DNA from: a virus
Length of the DNA: 42,072 nucleotides
Virus record (IMG/VR): IMGVR_UViG_3300046171_000154
Span: 1 to 42,072 of that record
Direction: 5' to 3' (one strand)
Below, piece after piece: positions 21,956 to 31,246 of this stretch (position 1 is its first letter; the number at the start of each line of letters is the position of its first letter). A program made the translations under genes and the position numbers. A model generated the notes under the pieces. It saw nothing but the letters and a program-made list of their open reading frames with translations. It did no database searches and was not told the DNA's origin.

Positions 21956-21985
21956 AAGGCGGCGGTACCTACATTGCCGCCTTTT
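21956..21985 (+). terminator. Intrinsic terminator
   Basis: AAGGCGGC (21956-21963) pairs with GCCGCCTT (21976-21983) around a 12-base loop and is followed by TT. The stem is fully complementary and GC-rich in an otherwise AT-rich gap, so termination is likely although the T-run is short (four T including the stem end). Confidence 0.75.
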
Positions 21986-22003
21986 ATTAAAATATAACAA
22001 CAA

Positions 22004-22925
22004 ATGGCAGGTAAGCGTAGATAGAGTATACAGAACTGTCTTGTTAATAATGAACAAAGAGCAGCGCGGTTATTTAACCCCTGATGAATTTAACAAGATA
22101 GGTGCGCAAGTTCAACTTGAGATATTCAATGAATATTTTGAAGACTTAAACCAACAATTGCGAGTTCCTGAAAATGACAGTGAATACGCAAATAGGGTTA
22201 AGAATCTTGAAGAAAAGCTTGCTCCATTTAAAAACGTACCATCTATTGCAACGTACGTTTCAAATTATTTTAACTTGCCAACGCCTTCTTCAATAATTGG
22301 GCAAGAGTCGTTTACTACAGTAGCAGGAACGCAATCCTATTATTTTTCAGGCTTACAAGCCGCAGACATTTTAGCAGGCACCCTTGAGGTGTTTTTAGAT
22401 GGTGCTATAATAAACGAGACTACCGACTATGTTATTTCGCCGGGTGGTGGCTTTATACAATTAGTTGCAATACCAGTAACTGGCTCAACATTGCAAGTTA
22501 ATTTGTATGAAAATGATTTTTATAAAATTGGCACTGTAATATATAATGACGAAAAAGAAGTTGAAAGGGTTGATAGAAATGATTTTCTTCATATAAATAT
22601 GTCGCCATTAACAAAACCTACACTTAAATATCCCATATATATATTTGAAAACAATAAGCTATATGTTTATCCCACGACTATTACAAGTGGCATAAAGGCT
22701 TCATACATAAAAAAACCTAGAAATATAAACTGGGGCTTTACTTCAAGCGGGAGCGGTTATAACTATGACGCGTCAAGTTCGGTTGACTTCCAACTCCACC
22801 AGTCAGAGCAAACTAGTTTAATAATTAAAATTCTTTTATATGCTGGGGTAGTCATAAGAGATCCTCAAATAGTTCAAATGGCTGCGGGAAAAGTTCAACA
22901 AGAAAAGGTAAATGAAAAAAGCTAA
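22004..22925 (+). CDS. Head-tail connector/ring protein, start obscured by a one-base shift
   Basis: The clean frame starts at ATG 22050 (MNKEQRGYLTPDEFNKIGAQ; 291 aa). The open frame extends upstream as VSVDRVYRTVLLI with no start codon. ATG at 22004 (MA) lies one base out of frame. Dropping one G of the GG at 22010-22011 gives MAVSVDRVYRTVLLIMNKEQ, the usual opening of such proteins, which continue RGYLTPDEFN ... QLEIFNEYFEDLN. I therefore take 22004 as the true start (about 306 aa). The body is beta-rich with FLHINMSPLTKPTLKYPIYI. Similar proteins in crAss-like phages are ring or adaptor proteins below the portal; that role is inferred. Confidence 0.7.
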
Positions 22926-22928
22926 TAA

Positions 22929-24083
22929 ATGGGATTAATAAACGAAACTAATAGACAATATTACGCTGGAGCACAAAGTTTTCAAGCAGTAGGCACTGAA
23001 ACTGAGTTTCAATTTACTTTTGACGAGCAGTTAAAATTATATAATTCTAATTCATGGGACCCAAACAGTCCGGGTTACGTACAAAATAACTTTGTATTTG
23101 AATATAGCTTGACAGGTGTAAGTCCATATACTCCTGTTGCGGTGGAGTATAGTATATCAAATAATAAAATAACACTCGCGGCAGGTGCGTTTGCAATTGG
23201 CTATTATAGATTAAGACTCAAGGACCTTAATTATGGTGGTTATTCTTATATATCAATTGATGATATTATAAATAATTTTCTTATGATATATGTTGGTGAA
23301 GGGAAATTAGTACCTTCAATGAAGCGCACGGATTTAATGTTTTTTGCTAAAAGAGCAATGCAGGAGTTTAGTTATGATACTTTAAAGTCCGTAAAAGCTC
23401 AAGAATTAACAATCCCAAATAACTTAAGTCTTCCATTACCTCAAGACTATGTTAACTATGTTAAGGCTTCTTGGACAGATGGTATGGGCATCAAGCATGT
23501 TATATATCCAACCAGACTAACGTCTAACCCTACAGAAATGCCAATACAAGATGGCAAAGGTATACCAACGCAAGATAACTTTGATGATAATATAACAGGC
23601 ACTTCAATAGCTGAAGAAAAGTGGAAAGCCGCCGATATGAAAAAAATTACCGGTGCGTATAACGAAGCCTTCGAAGATGCAGGTATTGATAACTTTGCCT
23701 ATAGTAGAATTGGTAAAGGCCAAAGATACGGGGCAAATCCCGAAACTACACAGGTTAACGGATTCTTTACTATAAATGAAAGAGAGGGTAAGTTTTCATT
23801 TTCAAGTGATTTAGTTAATAAAGTTATTATATTTGAATATATTTCAGATGGGTTAGCTTATGACACTGACATGCGCGTTCCTAAGATGGCCGAGGATGCC
23901 TTTTATTCGCTCATACTCTACTCCGTTTTATCCGGAAGGGTAAACATACCAGAGTATATAATTAATCGCGTTAGAAGAGAAAAATCAGCAAAGTTAAGAA
24001 ATGCTAAAATTAGACTTTCAAATATTAAGATTGAAGAGATCACGCAGGTATTAAGAAATAAATCTAAAATAATTAAACACTAA
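22929..24083 (+). CDS. Tail tube/ring adaptor protein (384 aa)
   Basis: Residues 1-105 form a beta domain (GAQSFQAVGTETEFQFTFDE) with a pattern like that of virion beta-sandwich modules. The second domain starts GGYSYISIDDIINNFLMIYV and continues with KRTDLMFFAKRAMQEFSYDT and LPLPQDYVNYVKASWTDGMG. That helix-then-LPxDYVNY order matches podovirus proteins of the tail-tubular-A/gp4-like adaptor type. The C-terminal helices (RVPKMAEDAFYSLILYSVLS, then RRVREKSAKLRNAK-like basic region) complete it. It connects portal to tail. It is three bases behind the preceding gene and overlaps the next by one base (TAATG). Confidence 0.65.
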   Translation: MGLINETNRQYYAGAQSFQAVGTETEFQFTFDEQLKLYNSNSWDPNSPGYVQNNFVFEYSLTGVSPYTPVAVEYSISNNKITLAAGAFAIGYYRLRLKDLNYGGYSYISIDDIINNFLMIYVGEGKLVPSMKRTDLMFFAKRAMQEFSYDTLKSVKAQELTIPNNLSLPLPQDYVNYVKASWTDGMGIKHVIYPTRLTSNPTEMPIQDGKGIPTQDNFDDNITGTSIAEEKWKAADMKKITGAYNEAFEDAGIDNFAYSRIGKGQRYGANPETTQVNGFFTINEREGKFSFSSDLVNKVIIFEYISDGLAYDTDMRVPKMAEDAFYSLILYSVLSGRVNIPEYIINRVRREKSAKLRNAKIRLSNIKIEEITQVLRNKSKIIKH

Positions 24084-27000
24084 TGGCTGAGGCTAAAAAT
24101 AGTTTTCTAAAGGCAAAAATGAATCAAGACCTGGACGACAGGTTATTGCCTAATGGTGAATACAGAACCGCTCAGAACATACTTGTTGGTAAATCTGAAG
24201 AAGACAGTGTTGGCACACTTGAAAATATAAAAGGTAACAAGCTGATAGCCGCTACCGATTTAGGCGTCTTTCCGCCATATGGCCCCGCTTATATTATTGG
24301 CTTTCTTATGGACGAAACCAATGATAGAATATACACTTTTTTAACTAACTGGACTGAATTAGGCGACGCTCCAAGCGACGCGTATTGCTCTATTAGAGTT
24401 TTAGAGGTTGGTAACGGTGAGCAATATACGTCTTTGGTTGAGGGCAGCTTTTTAAATTTTTCAACAAGAAATAATATTATAGGTGTTAATCTTATAGAAG
24501 ATTTATTATTTTGGACAGACAATAGAAATCAGCCAAGAAAAATAAATGTAGAAACAGCAAGAAATAATTCTACATATTATACAAAAGAAGACCATATATC
24601 TGTAGCAAAGTATAACCCATATTTACCTATTGAGCTATACAGAGAAGAAGTAGAAAAAGTTACAGCTGTAAGTACGAATACAATAACTGTTAACAGCAAC
24701 TTAAGCATTGCTGCTGGAATGACCGTATTGACCGTTTCAGCTGCTAACCCAGCAACGGGGATCAATGCTAATTCCTATTTATTAGTGCAAAGCGTAGATA
24801 ACACCTCCGCAACCTCAACAGTAATAACTCTTTCTGAAGATGTATCTACAACTATAGCTGTAAATGATACAGCTTATTTTTTAGGGTCTACAATGACCGA
24901 CAAGTCTGGTATTACTACATGGCCAGGCGATCCCAATTACTTAGAAGATAAATTTGTAAGATTTGCTTACAGATTTAAATTTGATGATAATGAGTATTCT
25001 ATATTTTCACCATTTACACAAATAGCCTTTATACCAAAACAAAAAGGTTATTTTATAAATGGCGATCAAAATAAAGCGCTTAGCAGTTCTGTGCTAGATT
25101 TTTTTGAAAATGGAATAAATGATATAGAGCTTATTATACCGCTGCCAGACGCAGCTAATAACATTGAAAATTCTTACAAAATAAAAGAAATTGAAATTCT
25201 TTATAAAGAATCTGATAAGCTTGCTGTAAGGATATTAGACACTATACAAACGCCAATAGATAGCGCAGACGGTTATTATGTTTATTCTTATCAGTCAAGG
25301 AAACCAAAAACAACAATCGCTAAAGATCAGACCACAAGGGTATATGACAAAGTGCCCGTTAAAGCTTTTGCTCAATCAGTAGCAGGAAACAGGGTAATAT
25401 ATGGTAATTTTCAAACAAAACATACACCACCTAGCAACATTGGGTATAATGTTTCTGTACAGCAAAAAGGTGGAACCACTGGGGCGACTAACTTTATAGA
25501 GCACCCAAATCACACATTAAAACAAAATAGAAATTATCAAGTAGGCTTTGTATTATCAGATAAATTTGGAAGGCAGTCTGACGTAATACTGTCGTCTCCA
25601 ACACAAAGTGTTATTGACGCAGGGGGTATTATATTTTCAGGATCTACTATATATGCAGAATACATAGAAGATGAACCGGCAGGATCTGGTGTTCCTGATA
25701 ATAAATATATAGACTCATCAAAAGCTGATTGGCGTGGTAATGCGCTATTTGTGGCTGTAGACTCACCTATACAATCAACTAGAAGTTCAGTCACGGGCGC
25801 CCCCGGTCTTTACGCCGATATTGTGGGCAGTGGTTTTGATTTATTGTTTGGTCAAATTCCAACAATAAACGGCAACACATACACATTTGTTGTTGATTCA
25901 GCTGGGCTAACAGGAGTACCTTCAGAAGGTGAATACCTAAAAGGGGAGTATATAGATTACGTTGAAATTACTAGCATAACTGGTAGCGGGACTATTGCGG
26001 ATCCATACATTATAACAACCAACGGACAAGCGGACAGTTCATATTTAAAAGACCCACTTTTACCCAGTACAGCCGCAGACACCAAATTTAGTTTTACTAT
26101 AAACCCGCTTGGATGGTATTCTTATAAAATTGTTGTAAAGCAAGTTGAGCAAGAGTATTATAACGTTTATTTACCAAGTGCAGTTGCCGGCGGAGTAATA
26201 TACCCGAATAGTACAGATACGAATGCTAATACTACTTATTTGTCGCTTATAAACGATAATATTAATAAAATACCGAGAGATTTATCTGAAGTCGGCCCCG
26301 ACCAAAGACAATATAGAAGTAGCGTTAAACTATTTGGTAGAGTTAACCCAACCGTGGATACGAGTTCAGAGGACCCGGCAACATATGTTTTTGGCAATGA
26401 GCAATTTTATCCAAACAAAAGGTCGGACACATCGACCAACATAGGGCAACTAGAGACGGTGTTAAGCGCTACAGCTCTTTCAACTGAAAACTTCATGTTT
26501 CAAGCAGAAACAGACCCTATTGTAGTTAGGGTATCTACTGAAAAACAATTTGGCTTAGACGCAGGGGTATTTAATACTCAACAAACAAGATTTCAATTAG
26601 CTGTATATGAAACAGATCCTTTTGTTTCAGCTATTGACATATTTTGGGAAACTGCATCGGCGGGCTTAATATCAGACTTAAATGCCGATGTTTTTGTTGG
26701 CTTTGAGGGTCCAGTAGGCTTTCAGCCTATTCAATGGGATTTTCCAGAAAGTAAAGAAATAGGGGAAGACATTACAACAGACTTTGCCCCGATTAATGTT
26801 CAAGGAAACGCACTAGCTACAACAGCATTAAATTCAGTGAATGGGTTTACAGTTACTTCAGGTAGGGGAGATGTTACTAGCGATTTTAGTATTTCGCAAA
26901 ATTCCGGCGGGGAGTACAAAATATCTTTAGTTAACCCTTATACGTTTGTAGTTGACAGCGATGAAAAAGATGAGTTTACGTTTGAGCTAAACATTGTAGA

Positions 27001-28459
27001 CCTTTTGCCTAATTCAATTTGGGAACAAACAACATTATCTTTTACTGAAAAATTAACTAATGTAGTACCCTCTTATGCATTTCCTGTTCCATCCAGTCCA
27101 TATTATTATATAAATGACACATATACAGCAGGGCAAACTATTCATGATTTTGGAGACTGGGCTAATAACGCAAGGAATAACGGTGATTATAGTTCAAACG
27201 ACGGCCCGGGAACTATACCAAACAACACGGGGTTAGTTTGGGAAATAACAGCAGGTAACAGTGACGGTTATTTTGCTGTTAACCCTAACACGGGTGTATT
27301 AACATTAACTAGCGCAGGTGTAAACGCGGGGGTGGGTACATATTGCCTAGACTTAAAATTAACCGACGCATCAGAGGGAGTTGGGGCGCTTAGCGTAACC
27401 AAATCCCCCTGTATTGTAAAAGGCTATCCTCCCATAAATAATGGAGGCAGCGCTGGAGGCTCAAGTAGTTTCTGGCAGCCAGGCGGTCAATGCCCGGGGC
27501 TAACCCAAGACGGTAGCTCAACAGGCACATTTATTTACTATTTATCTGATAACACTATACCTAATAATCAGCTGCCAGAACAAGCTAATAACTACGGCAA
27601 TGACGGCACTACTCCAACCCCACCATTTAGAATGGGAGATGCCTTAGACCAAGGTCAAATGCTGGTAAATTTTCAAGGCACTTTTGAGGTTAACCAAACT
27701 TCTTGTGATGGAAATGAATACAATTCGTCTTCAGAGCAGGTTATTAAATTTAGAATATATTATAGAACTTCTAGTTCTAGCGGGTGGAATCTTATAGATG
27801 ATTTAAATAATTACCAAAACGTAGAAGGTTTAAGAAACGGGTTCACATATACTATGAGGAGCGATTATAATGCTAGCACTGGTGTTCAAAACGATCTTCA
27901 TGCGAATGTTTACGCTGCGTATGGGAGCATCGGAGAGTATTGTTTTGTTGTTGAACACGGTGGGTTTTATGATGGTGATGGAAATTCACCCTATTTGATT
28001 TATACTTATGATCATGGCATTAGTGTTGTTGACTTGCACGATTCCACTAATCCAAGCAAATTTTCAATAGACACATCCGGTAGCTCTACGGCTATATGCA
28101 AAAGCAACGATACCACGCCGTTTGTTTATTCCAGCGCAAAGCTTCCTGATTATGCCGAAATTTTATTTGAGGACGCAGCCCTTTTAACGGTATTCCAACC
28201 TACAGTAGGTAGCCAATATTTTCCATTAAGAGTTAATGAAGTAAATGGTGCTTCCGCCGATGACAAAACTAGGGCGTCCACATCAACACCTGCGTATGGC
28301 GGGCATGAAATTACAGTGAACCCAATATTAAACTCTAACGGTTCTAAGCTAACTACAGCCTCTGGCGCGTACGCGGTTATTAAATATGACCATAATATTT
28401 CAGGGTGCTTGAGTCTAGTTGGCTCACAGCCACCCAATAGGCAACTAATTATAACGTAA
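24083..28459 (+). CDS. Large tail protein (tail hub/muzzle-like) with cadherin-like domain (1458 aa)
   Basis: It starts AEAKNSFLKAKMNQDLDDRL, then LPNGEYRTAQNILVGKSEED, a pattern typical of the tail-tubular-B/stabilisation type proteins of podoviruses, here greatly enlarged. Multiple beta domains follow, such as KFVRFAYRFKFDDNEYSIFS and YKIKEIEILYKESDKLAVRI. Near 1040-1100, NTGLVWEITAGNSDGYFAVN and PNTGVLTLTSAG form a cadherin-like domain with the usual I-x-x-G-N-x-D-G-x-F-x-[IV]-N-x-x-T-G-x-L. A Gly/Ser linker (GGSAGGSSSFWQPGGQCP) and a further beta domain end the chain. It probably forms the tail nozzle and contributes to binding. It continues functionally into the next gene. Confidence 0.7.
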   Translation: MAEAKNSFLKAKMNQDLDDRLLPNGEYRTAQNILVGKSEEDSVGTLENIKGNKLIAATDLGVFPPYGPAYIIGFLMDETNDRIYTFLTNWTELGDAPSDAYCSIRVLEVGNGEQYTSLVEGSFLNFSTRNNIIGVNLIEDLLFWTDNRNQPRKINVETARNNSTYYTKEDHISVAKYNPYLPIELYREEVEKVTAVSTNTITVNSNLSIAAGMTVLTVSAANPATGINANSYLLVQSVDNTSATSTVITLSEDVSTTIAVNDTAYFLGSTMTDKSGITTWPGDPNYLEDKFVRFAYRFKFDDNEYSIFSPFTQIAFIPKQKGYFINGDQNKALSSSVLDFFENGINDIELIIPLPDAANNIENSYKIKEIEILYKESDKLAVRILDTIQTPIDSADGYYVYSYQSRKPKTTIAKDQTTRVYDKVPVKAFAQSVAGNRVIYGNFQTKHTPPSNIGYNVSVQQKGGTTGATNFIEHPNHTLKQNRNYQVGFVLSDKFGRQSDVILSSPTQSVIDAGGIIFSGSTIYAEYIEDEPAGSGVPDNKYIDSSKADWRGNALFVAVDSPIQSTRSSVTGAPGLYADIVGSGFDLLFGQIPTINGNTYTFVVDSAGLTGVPSEGEYLKGEYIDYVEITSITGSGTIADPYIITTNGQADSSYLKDPLLPSTAADTKFSFTINPLGWYSYKIVVKQVEQEYYNVYLPSAVAGGVIYPNSTDTNANTTYLSLINDNINKIPRDLSEVGPDQRQYRSSVKLFGRVNPTVDTSSEDPATYVFGNEQFYPNKRSDTSTNIGQLETVLSATALSTENFMFQAETDPIVVRVSTEKQFGLDAGVFNTQQTRFQLAVYETDPFVSAIDIFWETASAGLISDLNADVFVGFEGPVGFQPIQWDFPESKEIGEDITTDFAPINVQGNALATTALNSVNGFTVTSGRGDVTSDFSISQNSGGEYKISLVNPYTFVVDSDEKDEFTFELNIVDLLPNSIWEQTTLSFTEKLTNVVPSYAFPVPSSPYYYINDTYTAGQTIHDFGDWANNARNNGDYSSNDGPGTIPNNTGLVWEITAGNSDGYFAVNPNTGVLTLTSAGVNAGVGTYCLDLKLTDASEGVGALSVTKSPCIVKGYPPINNGGSAGGSSSFWQPGGQCPGLTQDGSSTGTFIYYLSDNTIPNNQLPEQANNYGNDGTTPTPPFRMGDALDQGQMLVNFQGTFEVNQTSCDGNEYNSSSEQVIKFRIYYRTSSSSGWNLIDDLNNYQNVEGLRNGFTYTMRSDYNASTGVQNDLHANVYAAYGSIGEYCFVVEHGGFYDGDGNSPYLIYTYDHGISVVDLHDSTNPSKFSIDTSGSSTAICKSNDTTPFVYSSAKLPDYAEILFEDAALLTVFQPTVGSQYFPLRVNEVNGASADDKTRASTSTPAYGGHEITVNPILNSNGSKLTTASGAYAVIKYDHNISGCLSLVGSQPPNRQLIIT

Positions 28460-28490
28460 TAAACTTAAATAATAGGTGATTAATTAATAT

Positions 28491-30089
28491 ATGGCAGCTA
28501 TAATTGAACTAAAGTATTTTAACTCTTTTTGGTTAAAGAAGATACAAAGCATTGCTGACGTTTTACCCAGTTCAGCTGACGGAGGTGCTGAAGGTGTTTT
28601 CCAATCCCAAAGCGGGGCTACAATAACTATTAGCCCTGGCTTAACTGAAAAACAAATGAACGTAGGCCAAAAGGTTACATGCAATTACGGCACCAGCGAT
28701 TTTTATGAAGGTTTTATAGTTGAGCGTACAAGTGACGATACTTTTGTTTTAAATGAAGCACCGAACCCAGCTATAAGCGGTTCTGTTCAAATTCAGTTTG
28801 GACCTATAGAAGATTTTTCTTCAATACCTCAAGCCTACACTGTTGAAGCTGAACCTAATTCAGATTGGTTTATAGAGGAAGCAAGAATACGCGGCGGCTA
28901 TAACAACACTTCTGTAGACTTTGGCGTTAAGGCATACGCTATAGACGAAGTTAAAAACGCTGAAAATAGAATTAATGCTATGATTTATTCTGGTATTTAT
29001 AATTCAAAAACAGGTATTAATAATACGAATCAGTTTTCTGCAGCAGAAGATATTACAAAAGCAGTTGACCCTGCTTATGGTTCAATACAAAAGCTTTTTG
29101 CTGAAGACTCTAATTTAATTATATTTCAAGAAGATAAAGTTAGCAGGGCTTTAATTGACAAAGACGCAATATACACGGCGGAGGGAAATCCTGTTACAAC
29201 TTCAACTGATTTAGTTATAGGGCAAGTACAACAGTATGGTGGTGCTTATGGAATATCTAAAGATCCAGAAAGTTTTGCGGTCTATGGCTACAGAAAGTAC
29301 TTTTCGGACAGAAAGCGAAATGCCATACTTAGGTTATCTATGGATGGAATTGAAGAAATATCACGCTACGGCATGAGCGACTTTTTTAGAGATCAATTAT
29401 CTAATCAAAGTTTAAACCTTAAAGTTGTTGGCGGATATGATTTACATACAAAAAAATACGAAATTTCTATATTAAAAAGCGGCCAATATACAAATTTATC
29501 TGGGGAGCTAGCCTATAATGCAGGTATATACGAAACATTATCATTTGACGAAAGCGTTAAAGGCTGGACAAGTTTTTACACATATGGTCCTGATTATTTA
29601 GGTAGCTTAAAAAATAAGTTTTACTCATTTAAACAAGGTAAAATATACGAGCATTACGATAATGATAACACACGCGGCACATTTTATGGTTTCGATGTGC
29701 CCGCTTCTGTTACTTTTATATTCAACCCCAATGTGTCTGCAGTTAAAAACTTTAAAACCGTAAACTACGAAGGGACTACGGGTTGGGCTGTATCAGAAAT
29801 AACAACAAATGAAGATAATGGTGAATATATAAGCTATTATACGCCTAATACAAATCAAGCTAGTTTAGAGAATAGTTTATTTAGTAATAAATTTACAAGA
29901 AAAGAAGATAAATATTTTGCTAACATAAAAAATTCAACCCCTCAAAACAATGGTGAAATTGTGTTTGGAAGATCAATGACTGGTCTTAAAGGATTTTTTG
30001 CAACGGTCACAATGACAATTGCGGAAAACCCAACTTATTTTAAAGAATTATTTGCAGTTTCTACGGAATACGTAGAATCATCTTATTAA
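28491..30089 (+). CDS. Tail protein, separate C-terminal partner of the 1458 aa protein (532 aa)
   Basis: The chain includes LFAEDSNLIIFQEDKVSRAL, NPVTTSTDLVIGQVQQYGGA and SFAVYGYRKYFSDRKRNAIL, then SMDGIEEISRYGMSDFFRDQ. This is a beta-propeller-like part that I associate with the C-terminal half of large podovirus tail-stabilisation proteins. Here it is an independent gene with its own start behind an A/T leader (GATTAATTAATAT), after two stop codons of the upstream gene. A sequencing break between the two is unlikely because intergenic spacing and leader look normal. A tail nozzle or ring function is inferred. Confidence 0.65.
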   Translation: MAAIIELKYFNSFWLKKIQSIADVLPSSADGGAEGVFQSQSGATITISPGLTEKQMNVGQKVTCNYGTSDFYEGFIVERTSDDTFVLNEAPNPAISGSVQIQFGPIEDFSSIPQAYTVEAEPNSDWFIEEARIRGGYNNTSVDFGVKAYAIDEVKNAENRINAMIYSGIYNSKTGINNTNQFSAAEDITKAVDPAYGSIQKLFAEDSNLIIFQEDKVSRALIDKDAIYTAEGNPVTTSTDLVIGQVQQYGGAYGISKDPESFAVYGYRKYFSDRKRNAILRLSMDGIEEISRYGMSDFFRDQLSNQSLNLKVVGGYDLHTKKYEISILKSGQYTNLSGELAYNAGIYETLSFDESVKGWTSFYTYGPDYLGSLKNKFYSFKQGKIYEHYDNDNTRGTFYGFDVPASVTFIFNPNVSAVKNFKTVNYEGTTGWAVSEITTNEDNGEYISYYTPNTNQASLENSLFSNKFTRKEDKYFANIKNSTPQNNGEIVFGRSMTGLKGFFATVTMTIAENPTYFKELFAVSTEYVESSY

Positions 30090-30099
30090 ATTAAATTAT

Positions 30100-30507
30100 A
30101 TGGAATTAAAAGCACGTTTACTAACAGACAACGATTGGGAAACATTATGTAAATGGTGGGAAGCATGGCCTAAATGGGTTAATCCACCTAAAAGCTTTTT
30201 ACCTGATAATGGTAAAGGCGGATTTATGATTGAAAAAAATGGTAAACCAATATGCGCTGGATTTATATATTTAACAAATTCTGACGCGGTATTATTGGAA
30301 TGGATTGTGTCAGATCCAGAATATAGAGATAAAGATAGAAAGCAAGCTTTGGAGTTGTTAATAACAACAGCAGAAAATGCCTGTAAAGAATTAGGTAAAG
30401 TACACATGTTTAGTATCGGAAGAAACAAACATTTAATAAGAACACATGAGAAACTAGGGTGGACAGTTGATAAAGACCCATCTCATGAATTAATAAAAAA
30501 CATATAA
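30100..30507 (+). CDS. GNAT-like acetyltransferase domain protein (135 aa)
   Basis: The fold pattern fits GNAT: KARLLTDNDWETLCKWWEAW, then GGFMIEKNGKPICAGFIYLT, then AVLLEWIVSDPEYRDKDRKQ as the acetyl-CoA strand-helix, and KHLIRTHEKLGWTVDKD as the final motif. The central R/Q-x-x-G-x-G/A loop is replaced by YRDKDRKQA, so acetyl-CoA binding may be altered or lost. I recall the same type of protein at the same place, between tail and internal virion genes, in related phages. A catalytic substrate cannot be named. Confidence 0.65.
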   Translation: MELKARLLTDNDWETLCKWWEAWPKWVNPPKSFLPDNGKGGFMIEKNGKPICAGFIYLTNSDAVLLEWIVSDPEYRDKDRKQALELLITTAENACKELGKVHMFSIGRNKHLIRTHEKLGWTVDKDPSHELIKNI

Positions 30508-30510
30508 ATT

Positions 30511-31233
30511 ATGGCAGTAGTAGCAGCAGTCGTAGGCGGCGCAATGGCGGTCGGTGGAGCAGCGGCCAGCGCCTCCGCAGCGGGTAAAGAAGCAAAAAGA
30601 GCGGGTCGCGCGGCCAAAAGCGCGAGACTGCGTATGGAAGCTATTCAAAATAACAGACAAGCAGTTATAAACCCATACGAAAATTTTGAAAGCGTAACCG
30701 GTTTAGCTACGGATTTACAAAATACCATGAGCAACCCTTATGCTAATTTAAGCGTAGCTACGCAGGCCGCTGAATTTCAAGCGGAGGAAGCAGACCTTGC
30801 TTTAGCAAATACTCTTGACACTCTTATGGCTACTGGTGCAAGCGCAGGCGGCGCGACCGCATTGGCGCAGGCAGCTTTAGAAAGTAAAAGAGGTGTATCT
30901 GCAAGTATTGAATCGCAGGAAGCCACTAATGAAAAGATGAAAGCTGAAGGCGACCAAAAGCTACAGGAAAGACAAGCTGCGGAAGCGGTGCGTATGCAGA
31001 ATATTGCTTTGCAAGATGAGCTAAGACTCCAGTCTGCCGAGGCACAAGGTAAAGCTTATAAATTTGAAATGAAAGAGCAACGAGACGAAAACGACCTTGG
31101 GCGTTTAGCGGGAGAAAGGCAACAAGCTTTAGCACAACGAGCGGCGGCAAAAGCCGGTCAAGCGTCAGCCTTTAGCGGATTAGCATCAATGGGTGGAAGT
31201 ATACTTGGCACAGCAATACCAGGATTAGAATAA
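30511..31233 (+). CDS. Internal virion protein candidate (240 aa)
   Basis: A hydrophobic Ala/Gly N-terminus (AVVAAVVGGAMAVGGAAASA) is followed by a long helical, Ala/Gln-rich rod (QAAEFQAEEADLALANTLDT, then ESQEATNEKMKAEGDQKLQE). The C-terminus is again hydrophobic (ASAFSGLASMGGSILGTAIP). This arrangement matches ejected internal core proteins of podoviruses, which help make a conduit through the envelope. It lies between the GNAT gene and two larger internal protein genes. Confidence 0.65.
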   Translation: MAVVAAVVGGAMAVGGAAASASAAGKEAKRAGRAAKSARLRMEAIQNNRQAVINPYENFESVTGLATDLQNTMSNPYANLSVATQAAEFQAEEADLALANTLDTLMATGASAGGATALAQAALESKRGVSASIESQEATNEKMKAEGDQKLQERQAAEAVRMQNIALQDELRLQSAEAQGKAYKFEMKEQRDENDLGRLAGERQQALAQRAAAKAGQASAFSGLASMGGSILGTAIPGLE

Positions 31234-31246
31234 ACAAAAAATCAAT

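Noticed and set aside
22041-22049. TTG start for the connector protein
   Set aside because: The family-like N-terminus continues upstream of it in the same frame; ATG 22004 with a one-base correction explains it better.
28400-28500. 1458 and 532 aa tail genes as one protein broken by a sequencing error
   Set aside because: Two stop codons, a 31-base gap and a normal A/T leader precede the second ATG, so a real gene boundary is more likely.
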